Shown here piece after piece: positions 42,602-51,700 of a DNA stretch of 64,000 nucleotides. The notes beneath the pieces are model-generated. The model searched no databases. It was given only the letters and a program-made list of their open reading frames with translations, and was not told the DNA's origin. Source of the DNA: CAKRJP01 sp963658085 (GTDB lineage: Bacteria; Bacillota; Clostridia; Lachnospirales; Lachnospiraceae); contig CAVKOU010000007.1 of NCBI GenBank assembly GCA_963658085.1, positions 36,762-100,761 on the forward strand, written 5' to 3'. A program made the position numbers and the translations under genes. The first letter of the stretch is position 1. Each line of letters opens with the position of its first letter.

Positions 42602-43258
42602 CTAATTTTCCAGAAAATCAATAATCTCATCCAGTGATCCTGCCTTTTTCCAAAGCATTTTCATTGTTTCTTCGTCAGGTTCCGTTTGATCCGGCACCAT
42701 AATCACGTTACAACCTGCATCATGCGCACTTTTTACACCATTTGGAGAATCTTCGACTGCGATGCAGGAAGACGGAGCAAGTCCCAGTTCCTTGCAGGCA
42801 TAAAGATAAACGTCCGGAGCAGGTTTTCCATATTCCACCATGGTAGCGGAGATCAATTTATCAAAATAATCGTAAAGTCCTACCTGATTTAAATATCTCG
42901 TGGTTCTATCCAGATCGGAGGCTGTAGAAACTGCAGTTATAATCTCTTTAGATCTTAAATACTCTAGAAGTTCTACCGCACCTTTTTTTAGTTGTATCCC
43001 TTCCCTGGCGATCATTTCCTCCATAAGCTTGCTGCGCTTAGCTCGTATTGCCTTGTAGTCGGCATCCGGATCTCCTACAAGTTTCTTAATATGGTCCGGA
43101 GCGAATGGCCTTCCCAGGGAACGCAGGGTGAGAACCTGTTCATCTGTAACTTTGTAACCAAAACTTTCGAGAGTTTCCTTCCAGCATACCCGGTAATATT
43201 TTTCGGTGTCGATGAGAGTTCCGTCCAAATCAAATAAGACTGCTTTTATCTTTTCCAT
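42602..43258 (-). CDS. HAD superfamily hydrolase, beta-phosphoglucomutase-like
   Basis: 218 residues from the ATG at 43258 (AAAGGAGA upstream); the frame extends further without a ribosome site. Motif I is F-D-L-D-G-T-L-I-D, motif II V-S-T-A-S, motif III the Lys in Y-G-K-P-A-P-D and motif IV V-E-D-S-P-N-G. The helical cap between them is the beta-PGM/phosphatase type. It may dephosphorylate a sugar phosphate. It is divergent from an FGGY kinase. Confidence 0.9.
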   Translation of the reverse strand: MEKIKAVLFDLDGTLIDTEKYYRVCWKETLESFGYKVTDEQVLTLRSLGRPFAPDHIKKLVGDPDADYKAIRAKRSKLMEEMIAREGIQLKKGAVELLEYLRSKEIITAVSTASDLDRTTRYLNQVGLYDYFDKLISATMVEYGKPAPDVYLYACKELGLAPSSCIAVEDSPNGVKSAHDAGCNVIMVPDQTEPDEETMKMLWKKAGSLDEIIDFLEN

Positions 43259-43352
43259 GGTATTCTCCTTTACTTGACTTTTTAAAATAAATATAGATAT
43301 TTTTCCAATCCCAGTCAAGAAAAACCCTATAGTAGAAAGCACCTGGCAATGC

Positions 43353-43370
43353 TATACTAAATGCAGTATA
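43353..43370. promoter_or_regulatory. Inverted repeat TATACT-N6-AGTATA in the HAD/FGGY gap
   Basis: A perfect 6-bp inverted repeat that can serve as -10 in both directions. For the minus strand a TTGTTG lies 16 bases upstream (43387-43392). It may be an overlapping pair of divergent promoters, an operator, or both. Confidence 0.4.
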
Positions 43371-43428
43371 ACGATCTTAGATTTCGCAACAAAATTACGT
43401 ATGATTTCAAATATTTCAGGAGGTTCTT

Positions 43429-45021
43429 ATGAATACTATTGGGGAATTAATTACTGACGGGAAGGCAATTCTTGGAATTGAATTTGGTTCAACGAGAATC
43501 AAGGCGGTATTGATCGACGAGACCCACCGTCCCATCGCAAGTGGTGACCATGTATGGGAAAATCGTTTGGAGAATGGTTTTTGGACTTATCATAAGGATG
43601 AAATCTGGACGGGATTGCAGGATGCCTATGCCAATCTAAAAAAGGACGTATTGGATAACTATCAGGTTAAGCTTACAAAGGTTGCGGCCATGGGATTTAG
43701 CGCCATGATGCACGGATACCTGGCATTTGATAAAGATGGCAATTTGCTAGTGCCATTTCGAACCTGGAGAAATTCCACCACGAATCCTGCAGCCGCCAAA
43801 TTAAGTAAACTTTTTTCCTACAATATTCCGGAACGCTGGAGCATTTCCCACCTGTATCAGGCGATCTTAAATGGCGAAGAACACGTAAAGGAAATCAACT
43901 TTATCACCACATTGGCAGGATATGTCCACTGGCGTATGACAGGAGAAAAAGTTCTGGGGATCGGGGATGCCTCCGGTATGTTCCCCATTGATCCTAAAAC
44001 TAAAGAATATCATCGTACAATGATGGATCAATTCGAGGATTTGATCGCAGATTATCATTTTCCATGGCATATTACAGACATTTTGCCGGAGATTCGCCTT
44101 GCCGGAACTTCTGCCGGAATCCTAACCCCGGAAGGAGCAAAATTACTGGATCCTAGCGGAGAACTAGAAGCAGGAATTCCCCTGGCTCCACCGGAGGGGG
44201 ATGCCGGAACCGGTATGGCAGCCACTAACAGCGTCAAGCAACGCACAGGGAATGTCTCTGCCGGAACCTCCGTATTTGCTATGGTTGTTCTTGAGAATGA
44301 GCTTAGCAAATATTATCCCCAGATTGATATGGTAACCACACCGGATGGCAGTCCGGTTGCCATGGTTCATGCCAATAACTGTACCAGTGACCTAAATGCA
44401 TGGGTGAACTTATGCGGCGAAGTACTGGATGCCTTTGGTGTAAAAGTTTCTAATGAAGAATTATATGGTACTCTTTATCGCAAATCCTTAGAAGCCGATC
44501 CCGATTGCGGTGGTCTTCTCTCCTATGGATTTTTATCCGGAGAAAATATCATGGACTGCGCAGAGGGCCGCCCTCTATTCATGCGTACCCCGGAAAGTAC
44601 ATTTACTTTGGCAAATTTCATGCGCTCCCATCTGTATACAAGCTTTGGAGCCTTAAAAGTCGGCATGGATCTACTTATGCAAGAAGAAAATGTTGCCCTT
44701 GATACCATCTATGGACATGGCGGTATCTTCAAAACCAAGGGAGTTGCCCAAAATTATCTGGCAGCAGCACTTAATGCACCGGTTTCTGTCATGGAGACCG
44801 CCGGGGAAGGCGGTCCATGGGGTATGGCACTCCTGGCTGCCTATTTGGTAAACAAAGCCCCAGATGAAACCCTGACTGATTATCTTGCAAACCATGTATT
44901 TGCAGATGCTACTGCCATATCAGTCACTCCTGATCCTAAAGATGTGGATGGCTTCAATGCCTATGCTAAGGAGTTCAAAAATGCCATAACTGTGGAACAG
45001 ATTGCTGCAGCAAAATTCTAG
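43429..45021 (+). CDS. FGGY family carbohydrate kinase
   Basis: 530 residues. The N-terminal phosphate-binding G-I-E-F-G-S-T-R-I-K-A-V, G-D-A-S-G-M-F-P-I-D in the middle, and the C-terminal G-G-I-F-K-T-K-G-V-A-Q and A-G-E-G-G-P-W-G-M-A-L are typical of FGGY kinases, nearest the xylulokinase-like branch found in Clostridia. It phosphorylates a sugar or polyol whose identity is not visible. AGGAGG stands five bases before the ATG. Its 3' end is convergent with the D-2-hydroxyacid dehydrogenase gene. Confidence 0.9.
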   Translation: MNTIGELITDGKAILGIEFGSTRIKAVLIDETHRPIASGDHVWENRLENGFWTYHKDEIWTGLQDAYANLKKDVLDNYQVKLTKVAAMGFSAMMHGYLAFDKDGNLLVPFRTWRNSTTNPAAAKLSKLFSYNIPERWSISHLYQAILNGEEHVKEINFITTLAGYVHWRMTGEKVLGIGDASGMFPIDPKTKEYHRTMMDQFEDLIADYHFPWHITDILPEIRLAGTSAGILTPEGAKLLDPSGELEAGIPLAPPEGDAGTGMAATNSVKQRTGNVSAGTSVFAMVVLENELSKYYPQIDMVTTPDGSPVAMVHANNCTSDLNAWVNLCGEVLDAFGVKVSNEELYGTLYRKSLEADPDCGGLLSYGFLSGENIMDCAEGRPLFMRTPESTFTLANFMRSHLYTSFGALKVGMDLLMQEENVALDTIYGHGGIFKTKGVAQNYLAAALNAPVSVMETAGEGGPWGMALLAAYLVNKAPDETLTDYLANHVFADATAISVTPDPKDVDGFNAYAKEFKNAITVEQIAAAKF

Positions 45022-45063
45022 ACAAATTTTCGCAATCGACACAGGAACATTTCATGCCTTCAT

Positions 45064-45999
45064 TTATGACGCAAAAAATTCCCGGATTTGGCCACAGATG
45101 ATCTTCATCAGGCGGGTGCGGGTTTCTATGCTGGCCCAGGCAATATGTGGAGTGATGATAAGCTTTGTGCTATCTTTGATTCTTCCTAACGGATTGTCGG
45201 AAGACATTGGCTCCTGTCGCAGTACATCCAGACCGGCAGCCGCAATCTCTCCATTTTCAAGTGCATCGGCAAGGTCCTCTTCCACAACGATAGGTCCACG
45301 ACCTACATTAATAAAGATGGCACTGTTTTTCATCTTTGCAAATGCTTCCTTGTCCATCAAATTCAAGGTATCTTCATTTAATGGTGCATGTACAGATACA
45401 ATGTCAGAGGTTTTTAGCAGCGTATCAAGATCCACTCTCGCATATCCTTCTTCTTGATGTTTTCCGGAGGTCGAATAGTAGATCACGTGACAGCCAAATG
45501 CTTTTGCGATATCTGCTACCCGACGTCCGATATTTCCTAATCCGATAATGCCCCAGGTACTTCCATGTAATTCATGAAATACATTGGAAAAATGGGTAAA
45601 CATCTGATCATTTTCATAGCGTCCGGATTTCACATAAGTATCATAATAGCTTATTTTTTCCAAGAGAGAGAACATCAGGGCGAAGGTATGCTGAGCTACA
45701 TTTTCTGTGGAATATCCAGCCACATTTCTCCATGCGATGCCTCGCTCATCCAAAAACTTTTTGTCCAGATTATTGGTACCGGTTGCTGTAACACATACGA
45801 GCTTTAAGTTTGGTGCTTCCCCTATGGTCTTGGCATTTACTTCCATTTTATTTACGATGATTACATCTGCGTCCTGAATCCGCTTTGGCATATCACACTC
45901 TTCGGTATATCCATAGCGAACAACCTCACCTAATTTTGAAAAATCAGAAAGATCAATATCTGATCCTATTGAATTTGCATCTAAAAATACGATTTTCAT
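45064..45999 (-). CDS. D-isomer-specific 2-hydroxyacid dehydrogenase
   Basis: 311 residues from the ATG at 45999 (GGAG upstream). NAD-binding G-L-G-N-I-G-R-R-V near 147, the catalytic Arg in G-R-G-P-I-V region, Glu in L-R-Q-E-P and His in I-T-P-H-I-A-W-A-S. Similar to glycerate/hydroxypyruvate dehydrogenases. It is probably cotranscribed with the PrpF gene 99 bases upstream under the SorC regulator, so it may act on a hydroxyacid of a sugar-acid or tricarboxylate pathway. Confidence 0.9.
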   Translation of the reverse strand: MKIVFLDANSIGSDIDLSDFSKLGEVVRYGYTEECDMPKRIQDADVIIVNKMEVNAKTIGEAPNLKLVCVTATGTNNLDKKFLDERGIAWRNVAGYSTENVAQHTFALMFSLLEKISYYDTYVKSGRYENDQMFTHFSNVFHELHGSTWGIIGLGNIGRRVADIAKAFGCHVIYYSTSGKHQEEGYARVDLDTLLKTSDIVSVHAPLNEDTLNLMDKEAFAKMKNSAIFINVGRGPIVVEEDLADALENGEIAAAGLDVLRQEPMSSDNPLGRIKDSTKLIITPHIAWASIETRTRLMKIICGQIREFFAS

Positions 46000-46098
46000 T
46001 GGCTTTCTCCGTTTCTTTAACTTTTTTTGATGCAATTGTAACACAGCAATACCTGAAATTCTATCCCAGATTCAGGTTCCATACTTTATCTTTTCCGA

Positions 46099-47235
46099 TC
46101 ACATATTTCTTACATAGACATTTCCGTCCATAATTCTTCTGGCAGTTCGCTGCACTGCAACTGCGGGCACCTCAGTTACTCCATCTTTTTCCACAACTTC
46201 CGGGCACATGGTCATGATTCCACTTGGATGTCCGATTCTGACATTTTCTGTATCAACATCCTCTTCCATGATCTTTTTCACTAGGGTTCCCTCAAGAGCT
46301 GCTGCCACTGCTATAGAACTTGCAGAAGTAAGGGGACACGCTTTATGACATTTGAATATCGAAATGACTCTTGCGCAAATATCCATATCCTCCGCATTTA
46401 CCTGCGTTCCTCCAATCTCTGTATAGGATTTCGGACTGGTAATAAATCCAACCTTCGGAACTGCCGGGCTATTCTCTGCTGCATCTTTTAAATCCTTGGC
46501 AAATCCCATCATGCAGGCTGCAGTTCCTCGAACTTTTTCCAGCACTTCGCAAAGATCCGCATTACCGTTGACCTCCTCCGGAAGCTCCATTCCCGTTGCA
46601 TGGACATCCTCTGCCCGTACTAAGACCATAGGATTTGATACGTCAAGGATGGTAGCCTCGATCTTTCCAAATCCAGGGATATCCAGCACATCCAGTACAT
46701 TTCCGGTAGGAAGAAGTTTTCCTGTTTTAGCTCCTGCCGGATTTAAAAACTTAACCTTTAACTCTGCTGCAGTTCCGTCTACGCCTGCGATATGGCAGTC
46801 CCCCTCCTGGGCAAAGGTTCCATTCTCACAAGGCACTGTCACGTCAATGTACTTGTCTGTATTGCGGTTTAAAAGATGAACCGTTGTAATAGGCTCTACC
46901 ACAGGAACCAGTCCCGATTCCACTGCAAACGGTCCTACCGCCGCAGTCATGTTTCCACAATTGGACTTGTAATCTACCTGTTCTTTCCCCACAATGACCT
47001 GACCTACCAGATATTCCACATCGATTCCCGGTTCCTCACTCTTCCATACCACTACTATTTTGTTATTAGAAGAAACCGTTCCTCCCATTCCATCAATCTG
47101 TTTTGGATCCGGGCTTCCCATGGTCTGAAGGAAAATAGAATCCCATTCCTCACGATTTTCCGGAAGATCCTCTTTTAAGAACATACATCCTTTACTTGTA
47201 CCACCACGCATAAATACTGTTTGAAATTTTCTCAT
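46099..47235 (-). CDS. PrpF family isomerase (2-methylaconitate/4-oxalomesaconate type)
   Basis: 378 residues from the ATG at 47235 behind AAGGAG. F-M-R-G-G-T-S-K-G, the catalytic-type Cys in S-N-C-G-N-M-T-A-A-V-G-P-F-A and G-H-P-S-G-I-M are the PrpF hallmarks within the diaminopimelate-epimerase fold. Known members isomerise 2-methylaconitate or tautomerise 4-oxalomesaconate. No methylcitrate or protocatechuate genes are nearby, so the substrate here is open. SorC-type operator repeats occupy its promoter region. Confidence 0.9.
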   Translation of the reverse strand: MRKFQTVFMRGGTSKGCMFLKEDLPENREEWDSIFLQTMGSPDPKQIDGMGGTVSSNNKIVVVWKSEEPGIDVEYLVGQVIVGKEQVDYKSNCGNMTAAVGPFAVESGLVPVVEPITTVHLLNRNTDKYIDVTVPCENGTFAQEGDCHIAGVDGTAAELKVKFLNPAGAKTGKLLPTGNVLDVLDIPGFGKIEATILDVSNPMVLVRAEDVHATGMELPEEVNGNADLCEVLEKVRGTAACMMGFAKDLKDAAENSPAVPKVGFITSPKSYTEIGGTQVNAEDMDICARVISIFKCHKACPLTSASSIAVAAALEGTLVKKIMEEDVDTENVRIGHPSGIMTMCPEVVEKDGVTEVPAVAVQRTARRIMDGNVYVRNM

Positions 47236-47252
47236 CTTTTTACACTCCTTAA

Positions 47253-47363
47253 CATTTGTTATTTCTCGAAGCATTTGTTATTAATACTATATCCTCTTCT
47301 CATCTGTTTTGCAATATCACATTTGTTAAATTATTATTTTATTTTTTTGTTATTACACAAATC
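47253..47363. promoter_or_regulatory. Four ATTTGTTA repeats before prpF
   Basis: CATTTGTTATT occurs at 47253 and 47272, CATTTGTTA at 47320 and TTTGTTATTACACAAA, which is an inverted repeat, at 47347-47362. They lie between the prpF start and the terminator of the SorC gene and are likely operator sites for that regulator. Confidence 0.5.
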
Positions 47364-47383
47364 TTTGCACACCCTATCCATAC

Positions 47384-47417
47384 AAAAAGAGCCCGGCATT
47401 TCTGCCAGACTCCTTTT
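47384..47417 (-). terminator. Terminator after the SorC regulator gene
   Basis: Fifteen paired positions including wobbles around GAAA (AAAAGGAGTCTGGCA and TGCCGGGCTCTTTTT), closing with a T-run on the minus strand. Confidence 0.8.
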
Positions 47418-47433
47418 ATTAAAACCTATTTTC

Positions 47434-48393
47434 TTATTCTTCTAACAAATGAATCGCCGTTTCACTATCAGTGAGAAGTTCATTATACAAGCCATTCCTT
47501 GCTGTCTTTTTTAAAATCTCAGTCTTATGTCGTCCACATGCAACCACCAGACGATGTGGTGTCTTCATAATGTCTGTCAACGATGCGCTGACCAACTTAC
47601 GGTTCAAATCAATATCTGCCACTTGTCCCTTCTCATCCAGCACAAAGCCGTATAAACTACCAAGGCAAGTCTCTGCCGCCTCCTCATCTTTCTTTGTCAG
47701 ATAAGGCCGAAGCTCCGGGTTTCTCAAGGGGAGACTGGAGGTTCCACCAATTCCACTGATAATCAGGTCCATATCCTTTGACCGATCCAGAGTCTCTCTG
47801 ATCAGCGGCTCTGTACAAAGCCCACTTCTTACAGCCTCATCCTGCACATAAATCGGCATATCCAGGTAATAATACTCCCCGTAAAATGCCGCCGCCATTT
47901 GCCGCACCAGTTCCCTGGTATCAACTGCCGGATTCTTCATCCTGGAATTGCCGGTAAGCTGTACGACCTTCACCGGATTCCCCACCACTGTTGGCAGTTG
48001 GGAAATCACACTGTATACGGTCTTTCCCCAAGTCACCCCTGCCACATCTCCGCTTTTTAGTACCTTTGCAAGATAAGCTGCTCCCACCTTTCCCATCTGG
48101 GTCAGACTATCCACATAAGTCGTATATTGAGAATTTACCACAATTGCTTTTTGGAGGGACAGCTTCTTTTTCAGTTCTGTTTCCAACACGGAATTGCGCT
48201 CATTGGAATAGTTGATATGAATCTCTACAATCTGCTCATTTCTGGCATCCTGTAAAAGCTTGGCCACCCGAAAACGGTTGGTCTCAAAATGCTTTGCAAT
48301 CTCCGACTGGGTCTTTCCCTGATTATAGTAAAGATCCGCCATCTCCGCTAACATGTCATATCTTTCTTTCTCTGATGCATGATCGATATCCAT
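47434..48393 (-). CDS. SorC/DeoR-type sugar-binding transcriptional regulator
   Basis: 319 residues. The N-terminal helix-turn-helix reads L-Y-Y-N-Q-G-K-T-Q-S-E-I-A-K-H-F-E followed by F-R-V-A-K-L-L-Q-D-A-R. The remaining 250 residues are the SorC effector domain, with G-D-V-A-G-V-T-W-G-K-T-V, V-V-Q-L-T-G and V-V-A-C-G-R-H-K. Such regulators bind phosphorylated sugars. It probably controls the prpF-dehydrogenase unit downstream. Confidence 0.93.
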   Translation of the reverse strand: MDIDHASEKERYDMLAEMADLYYNQGKTQSEIAKHFETNRFRVAKLLQDARNEQIVEIHINYSNERNSVLETELKKKLSLQKAIVVNSQYTTYVDSLTQMGKVGAAYLAKVLKSGDVAGVTWGKTVYSVISQLPTVVGNPVKVVQLTGNSRMKNPAVDTRELVRQMAAAFYGEYYYLDMPIYVQDEAVRSGLCTEPLIRETLDRSKDMDLIISGIGGTSSLPLRNPELRPYLTKKDEEAAETCLGSLYGFVLDEKGQVADIDLNRKLVSASLTDIMKTPHRLVVACGRHKTEILKKTARNGLYNELLTDSETAIHLLEE

Positions 48394-48452
48394 CTATTTT
48401 CCTTGCTCCTCATCTTTTCCTGTGATTTTATACGCATATTTTTGCTCGTTTT

Positions 48453-48482
48453 ATTATAGCAATTTTTTATTCTTCCTGCCAT
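48453..48482 (-). promoter_or_regulatory. Promoter of the SorC regulator
   Basis: ATGGCA and TATAAT with an 18-base spacer on the minus strand, about 60 bases before the start codon. Confidence 0.45.
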
Positions 48483-48518
48483 ACTCACATTCTGAGGATA
48501 ATCAGTCAACTTTTAATT

Positions 48519-50372
48519 TTATAGCAAGCTTGCTGCGCCGATCATACCCGCCTCATTTCCAAGGGCAGCCACTTCAATCTCCGGAAGCTCTCCCTTTTCG
48601 CCGCCAAAACATCCCACCTTCATCTCTTTGCGAAGCGGTGCCAAAAGCTCTTCTCCCTGGGCTGCTACTCCGCCGCCTAGGATTACCAATTGAGGCCTGA
48701 AAATATTTACAATGTTTATGATTCCTGTGCCAAGCTTTCCTATATAAGCTTGGACAACCTGCTGCAGTGCTTTATCTCCTGCCTTTGCAGCCGCAAAGAT
48801 TTCTTCCGGGACCATCTCCCTGCCCGTTGCCCGCTTTGCATCTCTTTTTAAAGCAGTCGCAGATGCATAGGCCTCCAGGCATCCTTTTCTTCCGCAGGTA
48901 CAAGGCTCTCCATTTTCTACGATTACCATGTGTCCTAACTCGCTTCCCCCAAGACCTTTCCCTTCGTAGATCTTGCCATCGAGAATGATTCCTCCGCCGA
49001 CACCGGTTCCCAGGGTAAGCATAATCACATCCTGGCACTCTTTTCCGGCTCCCGCAACGGCTTCTCCCAGGGTCGCGCAATCCGCATCATTGGCGATGCG
49101 AATGGGAATTGGAAGGTACTGCCCCATCATTTTCACCAGCTCCACATTTTCCCATTGAATATTATTGGAATAGCGGACGATTCCCTTTTTCGAATCTATA
49201 GTACCCGGTACACCGATACCGGCTCCTATGCACTGGTCCATAGCAATTCCCTGCTCATCCAACAGTTCCAGCGTTTTCTTTGCCACCTCATCGATCACCT
49301 GCTCTGCCGGGCGTTTTGCTTCTGTATCCATCACTGTACTTGCAATGAGCTTCTGGTGAATGTCCACAAGCCCGATCTTGGTGGTAGTTCCTCCGATATC
49401 AATACCGATACGAACCGGTGCCGCCTTTGCACGTATGGTGGTAACAAGCGCATCGCATCTTCCCTCCACGGTATAATCTCCGCTTCCTGCCGTTAGGAAA
49501 AAGCTTTCCCCTTTCTTAAAGGATAGGGTTTCTCCCTGATTAGTAATCCTTCCCTCTCCGTCTAAGATCAGGATACTTGCAAAGGAAGCCTCCGATACAT
49601 TTCCTTCCATTTTTTTCATAAATGTGCCATCCAGATTCAATTTATCTACGGTAAAGTAGTCACAGTCTGCCACATGAGGATAGCTGCTCTTATCTTTTAC
49701 AATCGGGACACGGTTCGTCACTGCCAGGGCTTTCTCGATATGAAGATCTCGTTTCTTACCGTCTTTTCCCACTCTTCCGTAATCATATACTCGGTAGGTT
49801 ACATTAGAATTTTGCTGAATTTCCGCAATCAGGATATCTTTTCCTATGGCATGGATAGTTCCGGACTCGATGAATAATACGTCTCCTTTTTGAACCGGCA
49901 CTGCATTGAGCACCTCAAGGAGAGTATCCTCCTCGATTCTCTTTGCAAATTCTTCCTTACTGATTTCCTGCTTGAATCCATAATAGAGAAATGCCTCCGG
50001 GCCTGCATCCATGACATACCACATCTCCGTCTTTCCGTACTGACCCTCATTTTTCAGGGCATAACGGTTATTGGGATGTACTTGAATAGACAGATTCTGC
50101 TTCGCATCGATAAATTTAATTAAAATCGGAAAGTCTCTAAATCTCCTGCAATTTGTACCAAGGACATCTTTTCCCTCAGCTTCAATAAATTCTTCCAGCG
50201 TCTTTCCCTGATAAGCTCCATTTACAATATAGGACGGACCCGCCGGATGGCAGGAAAGTTCCCAAGCCTCCGCCAAAATCTCTCCATCATAGTCTATGCC
50301 ATATTCTTCTGCCAGTCTGTGACCACCCCAAAGGTAATCCTTACAGCTGGGCTTTAATTTCAAAATACTCAT
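48519..50372 (-). CDS. Fused mannose-6-phosphate isomerase and ROK family sugar kinase
   Basis: 617 residues from the second ATG (AAAGGAAG six bases upstream). Residues 1 to about 315 are a type I phosphomannose isomerase with metal ligands in Q-V-H-P-N-N (near 100), T-E-M-W-Y and S-G-T-I-H-A-I-G. From about 320 on it is a ROK kinase: I-G-I-D-I-G-G-T-T-T-K, catalytic N-D-A-D-C-A, G-G-S-E-L-G-H and the zinc site C-T-C-G-R-K-G-C-L-E-A-Y. No frame break separates them. The kinase would phosphorylate the glucose, and the isomerase would convert mannose-6-phosphate, both made by the mannosyl-glucose phosphorylase and mutase of this locus. Confidence 0.93.
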   Translation of the reverse strand: MSILKLKPSCKDYLWGGHRLAEEYGIDYDGEILAEAWELSCHPAGPSYIVNGAYQGKTLEEFIEAEGKDVLGTNCRRFRDFPILIKFIDAKQNLSIQVHPNNRYALKNEGQYGKTEMWYVMDAGPEAFLYYGFKQEISKEEFAKRIEEDTLLEVLNAVPVQKGDVLFIESGTIHAIGKDILIAEIQQNSNVTYRVYDYGRVGKDGKKRDLHIEKALAVTNRVPIVKDKSSYPHVADCDYFTVDKLNLDGTFMKKMEGNVSEASFASILILDGEGRITNQGETLSFKKGESFFLTAGSGDYTVEGRCDALVTTIRAKAAPVRIGIDIGGTTTKIGLVDIHQKLIASTVMDTEAKRPAEQVIDEVAKKTLELLDEQGIAMDQCIGAGIGVPGTIDSKKGIVRYSNNIQWENVELVKMMGQYLPIPIRIANDADCATLGEAVAGAGKECQDVIMLTLGTGVGGGIILDGKIYEGKGLGGSELGHMVIVENGEPCTCGRKGCLEAYASATALKRDAKRATGREMVPEEIFAAAKAGDKALQQVVQAYIGKLGTGIINIVNIFRPQLVILGGGVAAQGEELLAPLRKEMKVGCFGGEKGELPEIEVAALGNEAGMIGAASLL

Positions 50373-50384
50373 ATTCATCTTCCT

Positions 50385-50990
50385 TTACATATAACTTACG
50401 AAGATTTTCTGAAACATCATTGCATTGATTCTTGTCGTCAAAGAAAATCCAATGACCATGTAGATCGGAAGCGTCACCTGTAGAATGGCACCTCCCGCCA
50501 GGAGACAAAGAATAGGGATCATATTTATTATTATAATTCCAATGGTATAGGGAAAATGTCTTACTGCCATGTATCCTGCATTTTTAAAAGTATTCTTACA
50601 GGTATTGTCAAACTGGGCGGTTAACGGAAAAAGATAGCTTGCAAGAATCATCCAAATGCAAAGAAGTACTCCCACGGCAATCCCTAAGGGGCTCCATTTC
50701 TGCCCCATATACATAAGATCAAAACCTAGGATTCCCCCGCTGACAAGGAGTACCAGCCAGATTTTTGTGCTTTTGACAAAGTCTTCTTTAAATGCCGCAA
50801 GATACTCCCGTACAGGATAATTACTCTCGCCTCTTGCTCTTCTGAGCATGATCCGATAAAGAGCTGTCTGGGCCGCACCTATGGTGACAATAGGAATACA
50901 GGTAATTACCCATATGATATTTAACATCACCAGGTCTGCAAGATTGCTCATAAATTCAAAAAATGGATTATCTACATTCAGCTTCTTCAT
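50385..50990 (-). CDS. YesL family (DUF624) membrane protein
   Basis: 201 residues with about five membrane helices and the family start N-P-F-F-E-F-M-S-N-L-A-D-L-V-M-L-N, then I-P-I-V-T-I-G-A-A-Q-T-A-L-Y. YesL proteins accompany carbohydrate-uptake loci in Firmicutes; the role is unknown. The ribosome site is poor, so translation is probably coupled to the gene 21 bases upstream. It stands between the 209-residue protein and the isomerase-kinase fusion. Confidence 0.88.
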   Translation of the reverse strand: MKKLNVDNPFFEFMSNLADLVMLNIIWVITCIPIVTIGAAQTALYRIMLRRARGESNYPVREYLAAFKEDFVKSTKIWLVLLVSGGILGFDLMYMGQKWSPLGIAVGVLLCIWMILASYLFPLTAQFDNTCKNTFKNAGYMAVRHFPYTIGIIIINMIPILCLLAGGAILQVTLPIYMVIGFSLTTRINAMMFQKIFVSYM

Positions 50991-51011
50991 CCTACGTTTC
51001 CCACTTTCCTA

Positions 51012-51641
51012 TCAGTTTTCTTTTAAATAGTCTACAAACTTCTGACAATTATCCCGGTGCTCTCCTGTCTTAGGAAATACCACCACAAGTTCTTCCTCTC
51101 CTGTCAGTTCTTCTCCAAATCCGGTATCTTTTAGTTCGATGGCACTTACACCCTCTATCTCACAAAGGCTTAAATCCCCTGTATCAAATTCCCCGGCCGG
51201 ATAAAACTCTCCGCCTACTTCGATACAGTATTTCAGGAAATCTTTATCCATCACCACCGCATCCAGCTCTCCTCCTGACCATTTGAAGAAAAATTTATCA
51301 AAGGAACTTTCATTGGTTCCTTCTTTCTTATTTTCTTCCTTATAGGAAATAATATAATCCGAATCAAACACAACTTGATCTTCAGAAATTCCACTGTTTT
51401 TTGCAAATGCTTTCGCTACTTCTTCATCCCGGTCATAGTCGATTTTCTGATTCACCATCACACAGGTAAACAGTGGTTTCTTTTCCGGAAATGCGAAATG
51501 AAGGATCAGAAAGATCACAAGGCCAAAGATGACACCAAGACCCAATAGATGATACCAATAATAAGTCAATATATATTCTATTCTTCCCTTTGTATCCATC
51601 GTTTTTGTCTGTTCTTTGATCTCACTGAATATCCTGCCCAC
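51012..51641 (-). CDS. Membrane-anchored protein of unknown function in the mannan locus
   Basis: 209 residues starting at GTG with AGAGGAA eight bases upstream. One membrane helix lies at about residues 31-52, then an acidic outside domain containing C-V-M-V-N-Q, W-S-G-G-E-L-D-A-V-V-M-D-K-D-F-L and V-V-V-F-P-K-T-G-E. The W-S-G-G-E-L-D-A stretch recalls segments of solute-binding proteins, but I cannot assign a family. It is the first gene of a unit with YesL and the isomerase-kinase fusion. Confidence 0.7.
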   Translation of the reverse strand: MGRIFSEIKEQTKTMDTKGRIEYILTYYWYHLLGLGVIFGLVIFLILHFAFPEKKPLFTCVMVNQKIDYDRDEEVAKAFAKNSGISEDQVVFDSDYIISYKEENKKEGTNESSFDKFFFKWSGGELDAVVMDKDFLKYCIEVGGEFYPAGEFDTGDLSLCEIEGVSAIELKDTGFGEELTGEEELVVVFPKTGEHRDNCQKFVDYLKEN

Positions 51642-51700
51642 TTCGTCACTTCCTCTCTATATCTATTTTCGTATTATTTTATTTAATAATTCGTAACTAT

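Noticed and set aside
45002..45457. 151-codon plus-strand frame overlapping the end of the FGGY gene
   Set aside because: It lies opposite the well-supported hydroxyacid dehydrogenase and shows no family pattern.
47253..47363. CRISPR-like array
   Set aside because: The repeats are only about nine bases with irregular spacing, which fits operators.
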